A DNA stretch of 64,000 nt from Gammaproteobacteria bacterium HGW-Gammaproteobacteria-15 (GCA_002840125.1 PGZF01000005.1:186001-250000), one strand, 5' to 3'; counted from the stretch's first letter, positions 27,264 to 36,387 are shown. A program made the numbers and translations. The notes: a model not told the origin generated them from the letters alone.

Positions 27264-28184
27264 TTACGGCTTGGCTGCCAGCTCAAGAAAACTTATAGAA
27301 GGTACAAAAAAAGCTGCACTGAAATCGAAGCGGCTGTAATTCAGCAGTTGATCATAGCCCTGATTTTGTTCTGCCAGCCCTAATCTGCGTTTAAGTTGTT
27401 GCAACAAAACATCCGCATCTGCGCAATAGGTTAATTGCAACATGCCTTGCACCTTTGGTTGGGAAAATGGCATGTTTTGCTGTAAAAAAATGCCCTGAGC
27501 AATATCTGGCTGCATCACTGCATAATGGCTATCAGCTGCTTGCATTGCCGGTAGAAGGGGTTTACCAGATACTTTATCCATCCCCATTATATCTTCCTGC
27601 TGCTTAGTGTTCAGTTGCTGCCAGTTACTCAAATCAAAATTAAGACAATGCAAATACAAGTAACTGCCACCGGCAAAAACCGGCTGCTGTATATGGTCAA
27701 CCAAGGCCGCCACACGCTTGGCTTTGCCCTTCGGATTGCACGGGGCGTCGATAAAGCCGGTGAGGCTGCGGCCATCAAGGTAACGAAAGCCCTGAATATG
27801 CTCCTGCAGCTCGGCATGGCCCTGTAGCAATTGCAACACCTGTTGCGTGGCAATAAAGTTAACATCCAGACGGTCAGAACGAATTTGAATCAGCAAATCC
27901 AGTGGTACAGGTGCAAGATCAATATCTTCAGCGGGTAAGTCCGGGAAAGGGTTCAGGCCTGCAGGTCTGGCGTCAGGATACAGCATATCCCAGTAGTTAC
28001 TGCCGATAGCCACTACACTGGTTAATAAGGCCTCAGAAAAATGCACGGCCAAGCGGTCAAATAGCTGTGGTAAACGGGCAAGTTTATGCCTTAATACCCG
28101 TTCGTGCCCCTCCAGCGCGTTGAAGAATAAATAACCACCATGCAGGTTTGCTTCAGTACAAATTCCCAGTTGCTCTCTGGCCAT
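27264..28184 (-). CDS. Divergent DyP-type peroxidase-like protein
   Basis: 306 aa. The dimeric alpha/beta DyP fold is recognisable: YLDGRSLTGFIDAPCNP (about 135-151) is the GxxDG region, GGSYLYLHCLNFDL and DKVSGKPL follow as in YfeX-type enzymes, and His220 (ADSHYA) is the expected proximal haem ligand. Asp146 is kept, but the last Gly of GxxDG is Ala. The distal arginine that lies before the LPY segment of YfeX is Gln235 (FLQQNMPF). Family members oxidise dyes or porphyrinogens with H2O2; activity here is uncertain. No Tat signal, so cytoplasmic. Its stop abuts the argR stop. A perfect 20-bp palindrome lies 53 bp upstream. Confidence 0.8.
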   Translation of the reverse strand: MAREQLGICTEANLHGGYLFFNALEGHERVLRHKLARLPQLFDRLAVHFSEALLTSVVAIGSNYWDMLYPDARPAGLNPFPDLPAEDIDLAPVPLDLLIQIRSDRLDVNFIATQQVLQLLQGHAELQEHIQGFRYLDGRSLTGFIDAPCNPKGKAKRVAALVDHIQQPVFAGGSYLYLHCLNFDLSNWQQLNTKQQEDIMGMDKVSGKPLLPAMQAADSHYAVMQPDIAQGIFLQQNMPFSQPKVQGMLQLTYCADADVLLQQLKRRLGLAEQNQGYDQLLNYSRFDFSAAFFVPSISFLELAAKP

Positions 28185-28236
28185 AACAATCCTTTTTTAA
28201 CTACATGCCACAATAACCGCTTTCAGGCCGGCATTC

Positions 28237-28256
28237 TTGTGAGATATATCTCACAA
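28237..28256. promoter_or_regulatory. Perfect 20-bp palindrome, putative operator
   Basis: TTGTGAGATA followed by its exact reverse complement TATCTCACAA, 53 bp upstream of the DyP-like gene. TGTGA and TCACA half-sites are 8 bp apart, not the 6 bp of a CRP site, so a different dimeric regulator is more likely. No regulator gene lies next to it. Confidence 0.6.
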
Positions 28257-28351
28257 ACGAGTAAGTTTAAACGCTATTTCACACAGAATGAAGAAAGACA
28301 AAAGAACTATATCACTATGAAAAATAAAGTAAAATCACAAAAAATAACACT

Positions 28352-28384
28352 TTTACAATAATATTACATAGTGAAAATTATAAA
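28352..28384 (+). promoter_or_regulatory. Possible promoter of the CsrB-like RNA
   Basis: A very AT-rich stretch with TTTACA (28352-28357) and TATAAA (28379-28384). The spacing is longer than the sigma-70 optimum, so this is tentative. It would start transcription near 28390, just before the first GGA hairpins. I see no clear TGTAAG-N6-CTTACA (GacA/UvrY) site. Confidence 0.3.
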
Positions 28385-28389
28385 AAAGC

Positions 28390-28762
28390 CATGCCAGATT
28401 CCCACAACAAAGCGCATACTTACTTCGTCAACGGATAAGCAGGCTGACAGGATGTCAGCGTTAATTGCACGAAGCAATACCTTGCTAGGATAGCACAGCG
28501 GTAGCAGACAGGACATGCTCAGGACGAGCACAGTATTTTCAGATTCTTCACCGGCGCTGAAAATAAAACGGAAGCGAGCAGGACCTCTCAGGATGAGAGT
28601 ACATTATCAGGATGATAATGTTTATGGATGACAGGACCAGGCAAGACGCCTTTTGGACACTCCGGGATGGAGCCAGGGATGAAATACTACGGATAGTATC
28701 GACATGGATGACGAAAAAGGACCTTAGGTGGCCGCGTAGTTTGCGGCCTACCTTCTTTACTC
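28390..28762 (+). ncRNA. csrB: CsrB-family CsrA-sequestering small RNA
   Basis: About 370 nt with 18 GGA trinucleotides on the plus strand, many in the loops of perfect hairpins: CTGACA-GGA-TGTCAG (28444-28458), TGCTA-GGA-TAGCA, TGCTC-AGGAC-GAGCA, CTCTC-AGGAT-GAGAG, ATTATC-AGGAT-GATAAT, CTCC-GGGAT-GGAG and ATACTA-CGGA-TAGTAT. The stems differ in sequence while the GGA loop is constant, which is what selection for CsrA binding produces. Members of the CsrB/RsmZ group titrate CsrA and so relieve its repression of mRNAs for carbon storage, biofilm and motility. A GC-rich hairpin (28726-28752) closes the 3' end. No ORF fits. Exact ends are estimated; plus-strand transcription is set by the GGA loops. 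Confidence 0.87.
28726..28758 (+). terminator. 3' hairpin/terminator of the CsrB-like RNA
   Basis: GGT-GGCCGC and GCGGCC-A-TACC type stem (one bulged base) around a 7-nt loop, followed by a short pyrimidine tract (TTCTTTACTC). The stem is strong but the U-tract is imperfect. Confidence 0.55.
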
Positions 28763-28829
28763 TGCAATAAAAAATCCCACAGCAAACAGATAGCTTTCAG
28801 GCCAGTTAAGCACCGTAAAAGCATCGTCG

Positions 28830-29261
28830 TTATTTTGTCTCCAGTCGCTTTTGGTATACCGAAAAATCCGGCACTTCGCGCTGGTAATCCTGTTGATAAA
28901 GCGAAGAGTGGACAATGAAATCTGCTGTAGCCTGATTACAGGCTACAGGTATATTCCACACCACAGCCAGACGTATTAATGCTTTAACATCAGGATCATG
29001 GGGTTGCGACGACAGGGGGTCCCAGAAAAATACCAGCCAGTCAATTTTCTGCTCAGCAATCATCGCCCCAATTTGCTGATCGCCCCCCAGCGGCCCGCTG
29101 GCTAAACACTGCACCGGTTGTTGCAACGCTTCTGCCACTAACTTACCGGTAGTGCCGGTAGCAACCAACTGCTTATCAGCAAAAAAATGTTTATGTGTGG
29201 TTACCCAGCGCAGCAATGCCTGCTTTTTACCGTCATGGGCGACCAGTGCTATGGTTTTCAT
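28830..29261 (-). CDS. mgsA: Methylglyoxal synthase
   Basis: 143 aa. Converts dihydroxyacetone phosphate to methylglyoxal and phosphate, a phosphate-releasing bypass of glycolysis. Family motifs: IALVAHDGKK (phosphate site), ATGTTGKL, SGPLGGDQQIGA with the catalytic acidic loop, FFWDPLSSQPHDPDVKAL, and WNIPVACNQATADFI. It lies between the CsrB-like RNA (opposite strand, 68 bp beyond its stop) and the ilvC terminator. Confidence 0.95.
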   Translation of the reverse strand: MKTIALVAHDGKKQALLRWVTTHKHFFADKQLVATGTTGKLVAEALQQPVQCLASGPLGGDQQIGAMIAEQKIDWLVFFWDPLSSQPHDPDVKALIRLAVVWNIPVACNQATADFIVHSSLYQQDYQREVPDFSVYQKRLETK

Positions 29262-29324
29262 ATCTATCCTGCTCCTTCATCTGCATTACACCGCTTAGAG
29301 CGTGAGGGTTGTTAATATATCAGA

Positions 29325-29351
29325 TAAAAAAAAGCCCTGCATAGCAGGGCA
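29325..29351 (-). terminator. Terminator of ilvC
   Basis: GCCCTGC-ATA-GCAGGGC stem followed on the minus strand by eight T. It lies about 95 bp after the ilvC stop and separates ilvC from mgsA. Confidence 0.88.
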
Positions 29352-29444
29352 AAACAACCAAGGTCCACGTATAACATCGTTATTGGTCAGGTAGCACAGC
29401 CGCTTCTGGCCTGCAATGCACCTTTAACCACATCATTCTTCCGG

Positions 29445-30926
29445 TTACTGATTTGACTCCACTATGCGCTTCATCGCTGTCATATAACCGCGTAATTTTT
29501 TACCTACTGTCTCTACCGGGTGCTGGCGGATAGCGTCGTTTACCGCTATCAGCTTCAGGTTATCAACGCCATTGCTGCTGTTGATGCCTTTACCGATATA
29601 TTCGCTACTTAAGCCATTTACCATATCTTTTAATAACGGTACGGCTGCATGCGCAAACAGGTAGTTGCCATATTCTGCTGTATCTGAAATCACTACGTTC
29701 ATCTCATACAAACGCTTACGCGCGATGGTATTGGCAATTAATGGTGTTTCATGTAACGACTCATAATAAGCAGATTCAGCCACTATGCCGGCATCTACCA
29801 TGGTTTCAAACGCCAGCTCTACGCCCGCTTTCACCATCGCTACTAACAACAAGCCACGGTCAAAGTAATCCTGCTCGGCAATCTTCTCATCCGACACCGG
29901 CGCTTTTTCAAAACCACTGCTGCGGGTTTGTTCACGCCAGGTCAGCAGATTTTTATCATCATTGGCCCAGTCCGCCATCATGGTGCGCGAAAACTCGCCG
30001 CTGATAATATCGTCCATGTGTTTTTCAAATAATGGCCGTAGTGTTTGTTTCAGCTGTTCGGCCAAATCAAATGTTTTGATTTTCGCCGGGTTACTTAAAC
30101 GGTCCATCATGTTGGTGATACCACCATGTTTTAACGCTTCGGTTACCGTTTCCCAGCCGTACTGAATCAACTTGGCGGCATAACCTGCCTCCAACCCATC
30201 GGCGACCATTTTATCAAACGCTAAAATAGCGCCCGTTTGTAACATGCCACACAGTATGGTTTGCTCGCCCATCAGGTCGGATTTAACTTCCGCCACGAAA
30301 GACGACTGCAGCACACCAGCCCGATCTCCCCCCGTTGCCGATGCGTATGCTTTGGCAATTTCCAAACCTTGTCCTTTGGGATCATTTTCCGGGTGTACCG
30401 CAATTAATGTCGGCACCCCAAATCCTCTTTTATATTCTTCCCGCACTTCCGTACCAGGGCACTTAGGTGCCACCATCACTACAGTGATGTCAGGACGAAT
30501 TTGCTTACCTTCTTCTACTATATTAAAACCATGTGAATAAGCTAAAGTTGCACCTTGTTTCATCAGCGGCATAATCGCATCTACTACACTGCTGTGTTGT
30601 TTATCCGGCGTCAGGTTTAATACTAAATCTGCTGTCGGAATTAACTCTTCGTAGGTGCCAACAACAAAACCGTTACTGCTGGCCTTTTGGAACGATGCGC
30701 GTTTTTCTGCAATGGCCTCAGCGCGCAATGCATAGCTGATATTTAAGCCTGAGTCTCGCATATTCAGGCCCTGGTTTAAGCCCTGAGCACCGCAACCTAC
30801 AATAACAATATTCCAGCCTTGTAGCAGTGCGCAGCCATTGGCAAACTCAGATTTATCCATAAAGCGGCATTGGCCTAACTGGCCCAACTGCTGACGTAAA
30901 TTCAGCGTATTAAAGTAATTTGTCAT
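29445..30926 (-). CDS. ilvC: Ketol-acid reductoisomerase, class II (long form)
   Basis: 493 aa, the long enterobacterial-type enzyme with a duplicated C-terminal knotted domain rather than the roughly 330-aa class I form. Converts acetolactate or acetohydroxybutyrate to the dihydroxy acids of valine/isoleucine synthesis with NADPH and Mg2+. Nucleotide site [40 protein letters not shown] and the metal-binding [14 protein letters not shown] are present. Divergent from ilvY, its LysR-type activator. Confidence 0.97.
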   Translation of the reverse strand: MTNYFNTLNLRQQLGQLGQCRFMDKSEFANGCALLQGWNIVIVGCGAQGLNQGLNMRDSGLNISYALRAEAIAEKRASFQKASSNGFVVGTYEELIPTADLVLNLTPDKQHSSVVDAIMPLMKQGATLAYSHGFNIVEEGKQIRPDITVVMVAPKCPGTEVREEYKRGFGVPTLIAVHPENDPKGQGLEIAKAYASATGGDRAGVLQSSFVAEVKSDLMGEQTILCGMLQTGAILAFDKMVADGLEAGYAAKLIQYGWETVTEALKHGGITNMMDRLSNPAKIKTFDLAEQLKQTLRPLFEKHMDDIISGEFSRTMMADWANDDKNLLTWREQTRSSGFEKAPVSDEKIAEQDYFDRGLLLVAMVKAGVELAFETMVDAGIVAESAYYESLHETPLIANTIARKRLYEMNVVISDTAEYGNYLFAHAAVPLLKDMVNGLSSEYIGKGINSSNGVDNLKLIAVNDAIRQHPVETVGKKLRGYMTAMKRIVESNQ

Positions 30927-31084
30927 ACTACATCTCAGAATTTAGTGAAGTTTGCTCCAGCCAGTTGTGGCGAGCATAAGCAGAGCACAGGCTTTGCTTT
31001 AATAAGCTCATCTTAGTTGCTGGATATAATTGCGTGAAGTGATATATTTACAACTCTGTATTTCACTTTATGGAATAGAAGCCG

Positions 31085-31969
31085 ATGGATATTCGCAGCG
31101 CACAGCTATTTCAGCACCTGGCCAGCAGCCTGAACTTTAGTAAAACCAGCGAACAACTGTATGTGAGCCCGCCCACACTGACCAGAGTGATCCAGCGTTT
31201 GGAGCAAGAGTTAAATACTGAGCTGTTCTATCGTGACAAACGCTCAGTAAAACTGACGCCCGCTGGCCATCGCTTTCAGCAATTTGTCCGGTTATGGCTG
31301 GATGAATGGCATCAGTTGCAAATTGATCTGCAACTGGCCAGTGCCGGCCTCAGTGGCGAGATCAGACTATTTTGTACCGTCACCGCCAGTTATAGTCATT
31401 TGCCTGCGATCCTGGATCGGTTTCGTCTGATGTGTCCCAAAGCGGAAATAAAACTGACTACAGGAGATGCGTCTGCCGCTATCGAAAAAGTGCGACTGGA
31501 CGAGGTGGATATCGCGCTCGCTGCCCACCCTACAACCTTGCCCGCTAATATGGCTTTTCGCAGTATCGCCAAGCTGCCGGTCATGATGATTGCGCCGGTT
31601 ATTCCCTGCAAAGTAAACGATCTGCTGCAAAAGCAACCCATCCCCTGGCAAGATATACCGGTGATCCTGCCTGAGCACGGGCCAGCGCGTAGCCGATTTG
31701 ACCGTTGGTTGCACGATACCGGCATTAACCCACCGGTAGTGGCCAAAGTAGACGGGCACGAAGCTATGGTATCTATGGTTGCCTTGGGTACCGGCATTGC
31801 ATTGGCTGCTGATGCCGTAGTGTTACACAGCCCGGTACGTGACCGGGTGCGTAGCCTGGAGTTAGGTTACCAGTTTGAAGCTTTCGATTTGGGTGTATGT
31901 ATGCTGAGCAAACGTTTGAACGAGCCGCTGATCCAGGCGTTTTGGCAAGTAGCTGTAGCAAAAAATTAG
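31085..31969 (+). CDS. ilvY: LysR-type activator IlvY
   Basis: 294 aa. N-terminal winged helix-turn-helix (AQLFQHLASSLNFSKTSEQLYVSPPTLTRVIQRLEQEL) and a C-terminal inducer-binding domain with two periplasmic-binding-protein-like lobes. The position, divergent from ilvC across 158 bp, together with the start MDIRSAQLFQHLA, identifies IlvY, which activates ilvC in response to acetolactate/acetohydroxybutyrate. Binding sites are expected in the intergenic region but I cannot delimit them. Confidence 0.93.
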   Translation: MDIRSAQLFQHLASSLNFSKTSEQLYVSPPTLTRVIQRLEQELNTELFYRDKRSVKLTPAGHRFQQFVRLWLDEWHQLQIDLQLASAGLSGEIRLFCTVTASYSHLPAILDRFRLMCPKAEIKLTTGDASAAIEKVRLDEVDIALAAHPTTLPANMAFRSIAKLPVMMIAPVIPCKVNDLLQKQPIPWQDIPVILPEHGPARSRFDRWLHDTGINPPVVAKVDGHEAMVSMVALGTGIALAADAVVLHSPVRDRVRSLELGYQFEAFDLGVCMLSKRLNEPLIQAFWQVAVAKN

Positions 31970-31989
31970 AAGCCGCGAGGGCAGCTTCA

Positions 31990-32409
31990 TTATTTTATGA
32001 CTTTAAGATGCGAGCCTTTCTTTGGTTTTGGTGGCTCAGGATGAGTATCGTCGTGATCGAAGTTTTCACTGAAAATATCAGCTTCATCTTCTTCCTCTTC
32101 CAGCGTAAATACCGTACCAGCGCCATTTTCACGGGCATATATTGCTAGTACGGCATTCACCGGAATATAAAGCGCAAATGGCTGGCCGCCGAAACGGGCA
32201 TTAAAAGTCACCGCATCATTGCCCAGCTGCAGATTACCCACTGCTGAGGGCGTAACATTTAGCACAATCTGGCCATTCTGAATAAACTGAGTGGGTACTT
32301 TCACCCGCTCAAAAGTAGCATCCACAACCAGATAAGGTGTGCAGTTGTTATCCACAATCCACTCGTAAAACGCCCGTAATAAATAAGGGCGGTTTGCCGT
32401 CATCTTCAT
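31990..32409 (-). CDS. sspB: ClpXP adaptor (stringent starvation protein B)
   Basis: 139 aa. Delivers ssrA-tagged peptides to ClpXP. Conserved N-terminal RPYLLRAFYEWIVDNNCTPYLVVDA, substrate-binding beta domain, an acidic linker (EEEEDEADIF) and the C-terminal ClpX-binding tail (GSHLKVIK). The ATG overlaps the sspA stop (TAATG), so the two are co-translated. Confidence 0.96.
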   Translation of the reverse strand: MKMTANRPYLLRAFYEWIVDNNCTPYLVVDATFERVKVPTQFIQNGQIVLNVTPSAVGNLQLGNDAVTFNARFGGQPFALYIPVNAVLAIYARENGAGTVFTLEEEEDEADIFSENFDHDDTHPEPPKPKKGSHLKVIK

Positions 32410-33047
32410 TAGAACTTCATTCCTCTGCGGATCTCACGCTCAATATCCGTTAAAGATGCCTGGAATGCGTCACGTTCAAAAATACGTGTCATGTAGTTTT
32501 TCAGTTCTTTGCTGCCCGGGCCGCTCAGCTCGATACCTAGTAAAGGCAAGCGCCATAACAAGGCTGCCATGTAGCAATCAACCAGACCAAATTCTTCGCT
32601 CATAAAGAATGGCGCCTCATTAAACAGCGGCGCTATAGATAGCAAGCCTTCTTTCAGCTCCTGCCGTGCAGTTGCAGCGTTATCATCGTTATTCAGTATG
32701 GCGGCAGCCTGGCGGTACCAGTCTTTTTCAATACGGTACATCATCAACCTGGCCTGGCCACGTGCTACAGGATATACCGGCATCAGTGGCGGATGCGGAA
32801 AACGCTCATCCAGGTATTCCATAATAATATTGGCTTGATACAACGCCAGCTCACGATCAAGCAAAGTTGGCAGGCTGCCATACGGATTTACTTCGTACAG
32901 GTCCTCCGGCAAGTTATCTTGTGCGACCTGAAGAATATCGACAGTTACGCCTTTTTCAGCCAGTACTATACGTACCTGATGACTGAACATATCATCAGCT
33001 GCTGAGAACAATGTCATCACAGGGCGTTTATTGGCAGTGATCGCCAT
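32409..33047 (-). CDS. sspA: Stringent starvation protein A (GST-fold RNA polymerase-associated factor)
   Basis: 212 aa from the ATG at 33047, preceded by GGAGG; the upstream in-frame ATG is less likely. Thioredoxin-like N-terminus (RPVMTLFSAADDMFSHQVRIVLAEKGV) and a helical GST C-terminus. Lacks glutathione chemistry in E. coli, where it binds RNA polymerase under starvation and supports acid tolerance. Follows the bc1 genes, a common gammaproteobacterial order. Confidence 0.95.
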   Translation of the reverse strand: MAITANKRPVMTLFSAADDMFSHQVRIVLAEKGVTVDILQVAQDNLPEDLYEVNPYGSLPTLLDRELALYQANIIMEYLDERFPHPPLMPVYPVARGQARLMMYRIEKDWYRQAAAILNNDDNAATARQELKEGLLSIAPLFNEAPFFMSEEFGLVDCYMAALLWRLPLLGIELSGPGSKELKNYMTRIFERDAFQASLTDIEREIRRGMKF

Positions 33048-33060
33048 GTCTTCCTCCGGT

Positions 33061-33105
33061 AAAATAAAAAACGGCAAAGGGGCGCGAAGGCCCCTGTAAA
33101 CATAT
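33061..33105 (-). terminator. Possible terminator between petC and sspA
   Basis: On the minus strand AGGGGC pairs with GCCCCT across a short loop, then TTTGCCG and TTTTTT follow. Placed 20-60 bp after the petC stop. The stem is short, so partial read-through into sspAB is possible. Confidence 0.45.
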
Positions 33106-33122
33106 CTAGTTGATATAACTAG

Positions 33123-33860
33123 TTAATGTACATCTTTCCAATATTCTTTCTTCAGCAAATAAGCCAGCACAAAGAAAATCAGCAGGAACACCATAACCTT
33201 GGTTCCCAACGCGCGGGCTTCCAGTTTGGTTGGTTCGCCAACATATTCCAGGTAGTTTACCAGATCTGCTACAGCGCGATCATATTCTTCTGCGTTAAGC
33301 TCACCACTACCATCGGTCTTAATACCAACATAAACTTCTTTTGATGCACCATCCACCAGCCGGGTTTCATAAGCTTTGTATGGCATGCCCTGCAGCTCTT
33401 GCAATACATGTGGCATACCCACCAGTGGAAACACGTCGTTGTTCACGCCAAATGGACGTGACGGATCAGCATAAAAACTACGCAAATAGGTATATAACCA
33501 ATCTGGGCCGCGTACACGGGCTACGTTAGTTAAATCCGGCGGCGTAGCACCAAACCACTTCTCACCGTCTTTTGCCGACATATTGTTGGTAATATGGTCA
33601 CCGACTTTTTCACCGGTGAACATCAGGTTTTCTACCCCAACGTCTTCCGGAATAGCTAAGTCGCTAAAGGTACGGGAATAACGCTGATATTGCATCTGAT
33701 GACAACCCAGACAATAGTTCTGAAACAGCCTGGCGCCATTTTGCAGCGAGGCTTTATCTGTCAGATCAATAGGTGCTTTGTCCAGATGCACAGCCGGGCC
33801 GGCAGCCATCGCCCATGACGATGCTACCAATGCAATTACTGAAAATAAGTTCTTCATCAT
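33123..33860 (-). CDS. petC: Cytochrome c1 of the bc1 complex
   Basis: 245 aa. Signal peptide 1-20 (cleavage near AMAAG), covalent haem motif CLGCH (about 51-55), and a C-terminal transmembrane anchor (KVMVFLLIFFVLAYLL). It accepts electrons from the Rieske centre and passes them to cytochrome c. Overlaps petB by one base; a second Met one codon in is an equally plausible start. Confidence 0.96.
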   Translation of the reverse strand: MMKNLFSVIALVASSWAMAAGPAVHLDKAPIDLTDKASLQNGARLFQNYCLGCHQMQYQRYSRTFSDLAIPEDVGVENLMFTGEKVGDHITNNMSAKDGEKWFGATPPDLTNVARVRGPDWLYTYLRSFYADPSRPFGVNNDVFPLVGMPHVLQELQGMPYKAYETRLVDGASKEVYVGIKTDGSGELNAEEYDRAVADLVNYLEYVGEPTKLEARALGTKVMVFLLIFFVLAYLLKKEYWKDVH

Positions 33861-35134
33861 CAGGTTAACCTTATTGGTAATGGCTTGGTTTTTTCATTCT
33901 TGCTGTAAAACCACAACAAAATAAAGAAGCCAAAGTATGTAAATGAGAATATCTGTGCCAATAAGGTATAGACACCTTCCGCTGGCAACACACCTAATAC
34001 ACCCAGCGCGACAAAGCTGATACAGAAGTTGATCAGGTTCGCAGTATGTAAGCCACTACGGTAGCGGATAGAACGTACCTTGCCTCTGTCCAGCCAAGGC
34101 AACAAGGCTAACGCAACAATAGCGGCAAACATAGCCACAGCGCCCATAAACGGGTGCGGAATAGCACGTAAAATGGCATAAAACGGTGTGAAATACCAAA
34201 CTGGAGCAATATGCGCCGGTGTTTTCAGGGCATTTGCCGGCTCAAAGTTTGGCGCTTCAAGGAAGTAACCACCACCTTCAGGGAAGAAGAAAATAACCCA
34301 GGCAAAAATTAGCAGGAAACCGGCAACACCAAGCAAATCTTTAACCGTATAGTACGGGTGGAAAGGTATGGCATCTACAATAACTTTCTTACCACCCCGG
34401 GTGAAATATTGGTGGAAAGTGAATTTTTTATCTGCCTCAGTCTGTTCAACCGTGCCGTCGTTATCTTTCTTAATTTCGATACCGTCAGGGTTATTTGAAC
34501 CTACCTCGTGCAGTGCCATAATGTGCAAGAACACCAGAATAACCAGTACCAGTGGCAGTGCAATAACATGCAGCGCAAAGAAACGGTTTAATGTAGCACC
34601 GGAAATAACGTAATCGCCGCGGATCCATAGGGTTAAGTCTTCACCAATAAATGGAATAGTGCCAAAAATACCGATGATAACCTGCGCTCCCCAGAACGAC
34701 ATCTGGCCCCAGGGTAACAAGTAACCCATGAACGCCTCAGCCATTAACACCAGGAAAATCAGCATACCGAAAATCCACAGCAGCTCGCGTGGTTTTTGGT
34801 AAGAGCCGTACATCATGCCGCGTAGCATGTGCAGATAAACTACAACAAAAAATGCCGAAGCGCCGGTAGAGTGCATATAACGCAACAACCAGCCGTAATC
34901 AACATCGCGCATGATGTACTCAACAGAAGCAAAAGCGCCTTCTGCAGAAGGTACATAGTTCATCGTCAACCAAATACCGGTCAGGATCTGATTAACCAGC
35001 ACCAACATGGCCAGAGAGCCAAAAAAGTACCAGAAGTTAAAGTTTTTTGGTGCCGGGTACTGCATAACATGCAGATTCATCTTATCCATAAAGGGTAAGC
35101 GGTATTCAATCCAGCTCATCAGATTTTTAAACAT
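33860..35134 (-). CDS. petB: Cytochrome b of the bc1 complex
   Basis: 424 aa, the full-length cytochrome b (not split as in b6f). Multiple transmembrane helices; haem-ligand histidines in LRYMHSTGASAFFVVVYLHMLRG and RFFALHVIALPLVLVILVFLHIMALHEVG. The Qo-site region shows MSFWGAQVI. Central quinol-oxidising subunit. Flanked by the Rieske gene upstream and cytochrome c1 downstream with one-base overlaps, so strict co-translation is likely. Confidence 0.97.
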   Translation of the reverse strand: MFKNLMSWIEYRLPFMDKMNLHVMQYPAPKNFNFWYFFGSLAMLVLVNQILTGIWLTMNYVPSAEGAFASVEYIMRDVDYGWLLRYMHSTGASAFFVVVYLHMLRGMMYGSYQKPRELLWIFGMLIFLVLMAEAFMGYLLPWGQMSFWGAQVIIGIFGTIPFIGEDLTLWIRGDYVISGATLNRFFALHVIALPLVLVILVFLHIMALHEVGSNNPDGIEIKKDNDGTVEQTEADKKFTFHQYFTRGGKKVIVDAIPFHPYYTVKDLLGVAGFLLIFAWVIFFFPEGGGYFLEAPNFEPANALKTPAHIAPVWYFTPFYAILRAIPHPFMGAVAMFAAIVALALLPWLDRGKVRSIRYRSGLHTANLINFCISFVALGVLGVLPAEGVYTLLAQIFSFTYFGFFILLWFYSKNEKTKPLPIRLT

Positions 35135-35724
35135 CAGACAGTCCCCTCATCTTCACCAATCACAATGGTATTGTCGTCGATAAACATATACGGAGGGATC
35201 TGCAGATTTTTCGGTGCAGGTACGCTTTGAAATACGCGGCCAGCCATATCAAACTTAGAACCATGACAAGGACAGAAAAAGCCTGATTTGACGCCTTCAA
35301 CCTGAGCGGCGAAATCGTTAATGATATAAGTCGGTGAACAGCCCAGGTGAGTACAGATACCAACCGCAACAAAGATTTCCGGTTTTTTCGAGCGATGACG
35401 ATTTTGTGCGTAAGCGGGTTGTTGCTCAACTTCAGACTCAGGGTCACGCAGTTTATCTTCGTGCGTAGCCAGCTCATCCAGCATAGCTTGAGGCCGTTTT
35501 ACAATCCACACCGGCTTACCACGCCATTCAACCCGAATTAACTGGCCAGGCTCAAGCTTACTGATGTCCGCACTGACCGCTGCCCCAGCCTGTTTTGCCT
35601 TTTCACTTGGCATCCAGGACGCGACAAAAGGCACAGCAGCTCCGATAGCTCCCACGCCCCCTACAACTGAGGTTGCAATGGTAAGGAAGCGGCGGCGACC
35701 ATGATCTACAGGCGCATTGCTCAT
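35134..35724 (-). CDS. petA: Rieske iron-sulfur protein of the bc1 complex
   Basis: 196 aa. Twin-arginine-type N-terminal anchor (GRRRFLTIATSVVGGVGAIGAAVPFVASW) and the 2Fe-2S binding boxes CTHLGC and CPCHGS with both Cys and His ligands. First gene of the petABC operon; the stop TGA overlaps the petB start. Confidence 0.97.
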   Translation of the reverse strand: MSNAPVDHGRRRFLTIATSVVGGVGAIGAAVPFVASWMPSEKAKQAGAAVSADISKLEPGQLIRVEWRGKPVWIVKRPQAMLDELATHEDKLRDPESEVEQQPAYAQNRHRSKKPEIFVAVGICTHLGCSPTYIINDFAAQVEGVKSGFFCPCHGSKFDMAGRVFQSVPAPKNLQIPPYMFIDDNTIVIGEDEGTV

Positions 35725-35934
35725 CCACTCATCTCCACGTTAACGCTTAAACAGAATTTAAGCGGCTGAATTTCAGCAATTATTATAAATCGAAAAAATA
35801 TCGCCGATCATAATGAAAAGCCCTGCTTTACACAAGGATTAAGGCGGGCTGAATCAGTATTATCTTAACGCTTTGCGTTATACGCCAAGCTATAGCCGCC
35901 AGTTTGCCGCAACATAACAACGCAAAAAGCAGGC

Positions 35935-35965
35935 AAAAAAAACCCGGCAACAAGTGCCGGGTTCT
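35935..35965 (-). terminator. Terminator of rplM-rpsI
   Basis: AACCCGGCA/TGCCGGGTT stem with a 5-nt loop, followed on the minus strand by a run of eight T. It lies about 20 bp after the rpsI stop. Confidence 0.93.
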
Positions 35966-35982
35966 GATACTCGATAAAACGA

Positions 35983-36375
35983 TTAACGTTTTGAGTACTG
36001 TGGACGTTTACGTGCTTTACGCAGACCCACTTTCTTACGTTCAACCTGACGGGCGTCACGGGTAACAAAGCCTGCTTTACGCAGTGCAGGACGCAGTGAC
36101 TCGTCAAATTCCATCAGTGCACGGGTGATACCGTGACGGATAGCGCCAGCCTGACCGCTGATACCACCACCTTTAACAGTGATGTACAGGTCGAACTTCT
36201 CAACCATACCAACCAGCTCTAATGGTTGCTTAACAATCATACAAGCGGTTTCGCGGCCGAAGTATTCAGTTAACGCGCGCTGATTAACAACGATGTTACC
36301 TGAACCGGCTTTGATGAATACACGGGCCGTTGAGCTTTTACGACGACCAGTTCCGTAATATTGATTCTGTGCCAT
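35983..36375 (-). CDS. rpsI: 30S ribosomal protein uS9
   Basis: 130 aa. [21 protein letters not shown] at the N-terminus and the basic C-terminal tail [14 protein letters not shown], which reaches the P-site tRNA anticodon. Follows rplM after 12 nt. Confidence 0.98.
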   Translation of the reverse strand: MAQNQYYGTGRRKSSTARVFIKAGSGNIVVNQRALTEYFGRETACMIVKQPLELVGMVEKFDLYITVKGGGISGQAGAIRHGITRALMEFDESLRPALRKAGFVTRDARQVERKKVGLRKARKRPQYSKR

Positions 36376-36387
36376 GTTATGCTCCGA

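Noticed and set aside
28237..28256. CRP-binding site
   Set aside because: The TGTGA and TCACA half-sites are 8 bp apart instead of 6, so it is described as an unassigned palindrome.
28430..28720. Repeated GGA-containing units considered as a CRISPR array or tandem repeat
   Set aside because: The units differ in length and stem sequence and only the loop is shared; this fits a CsrB-type RNA, not direct repeats with unique spacers.
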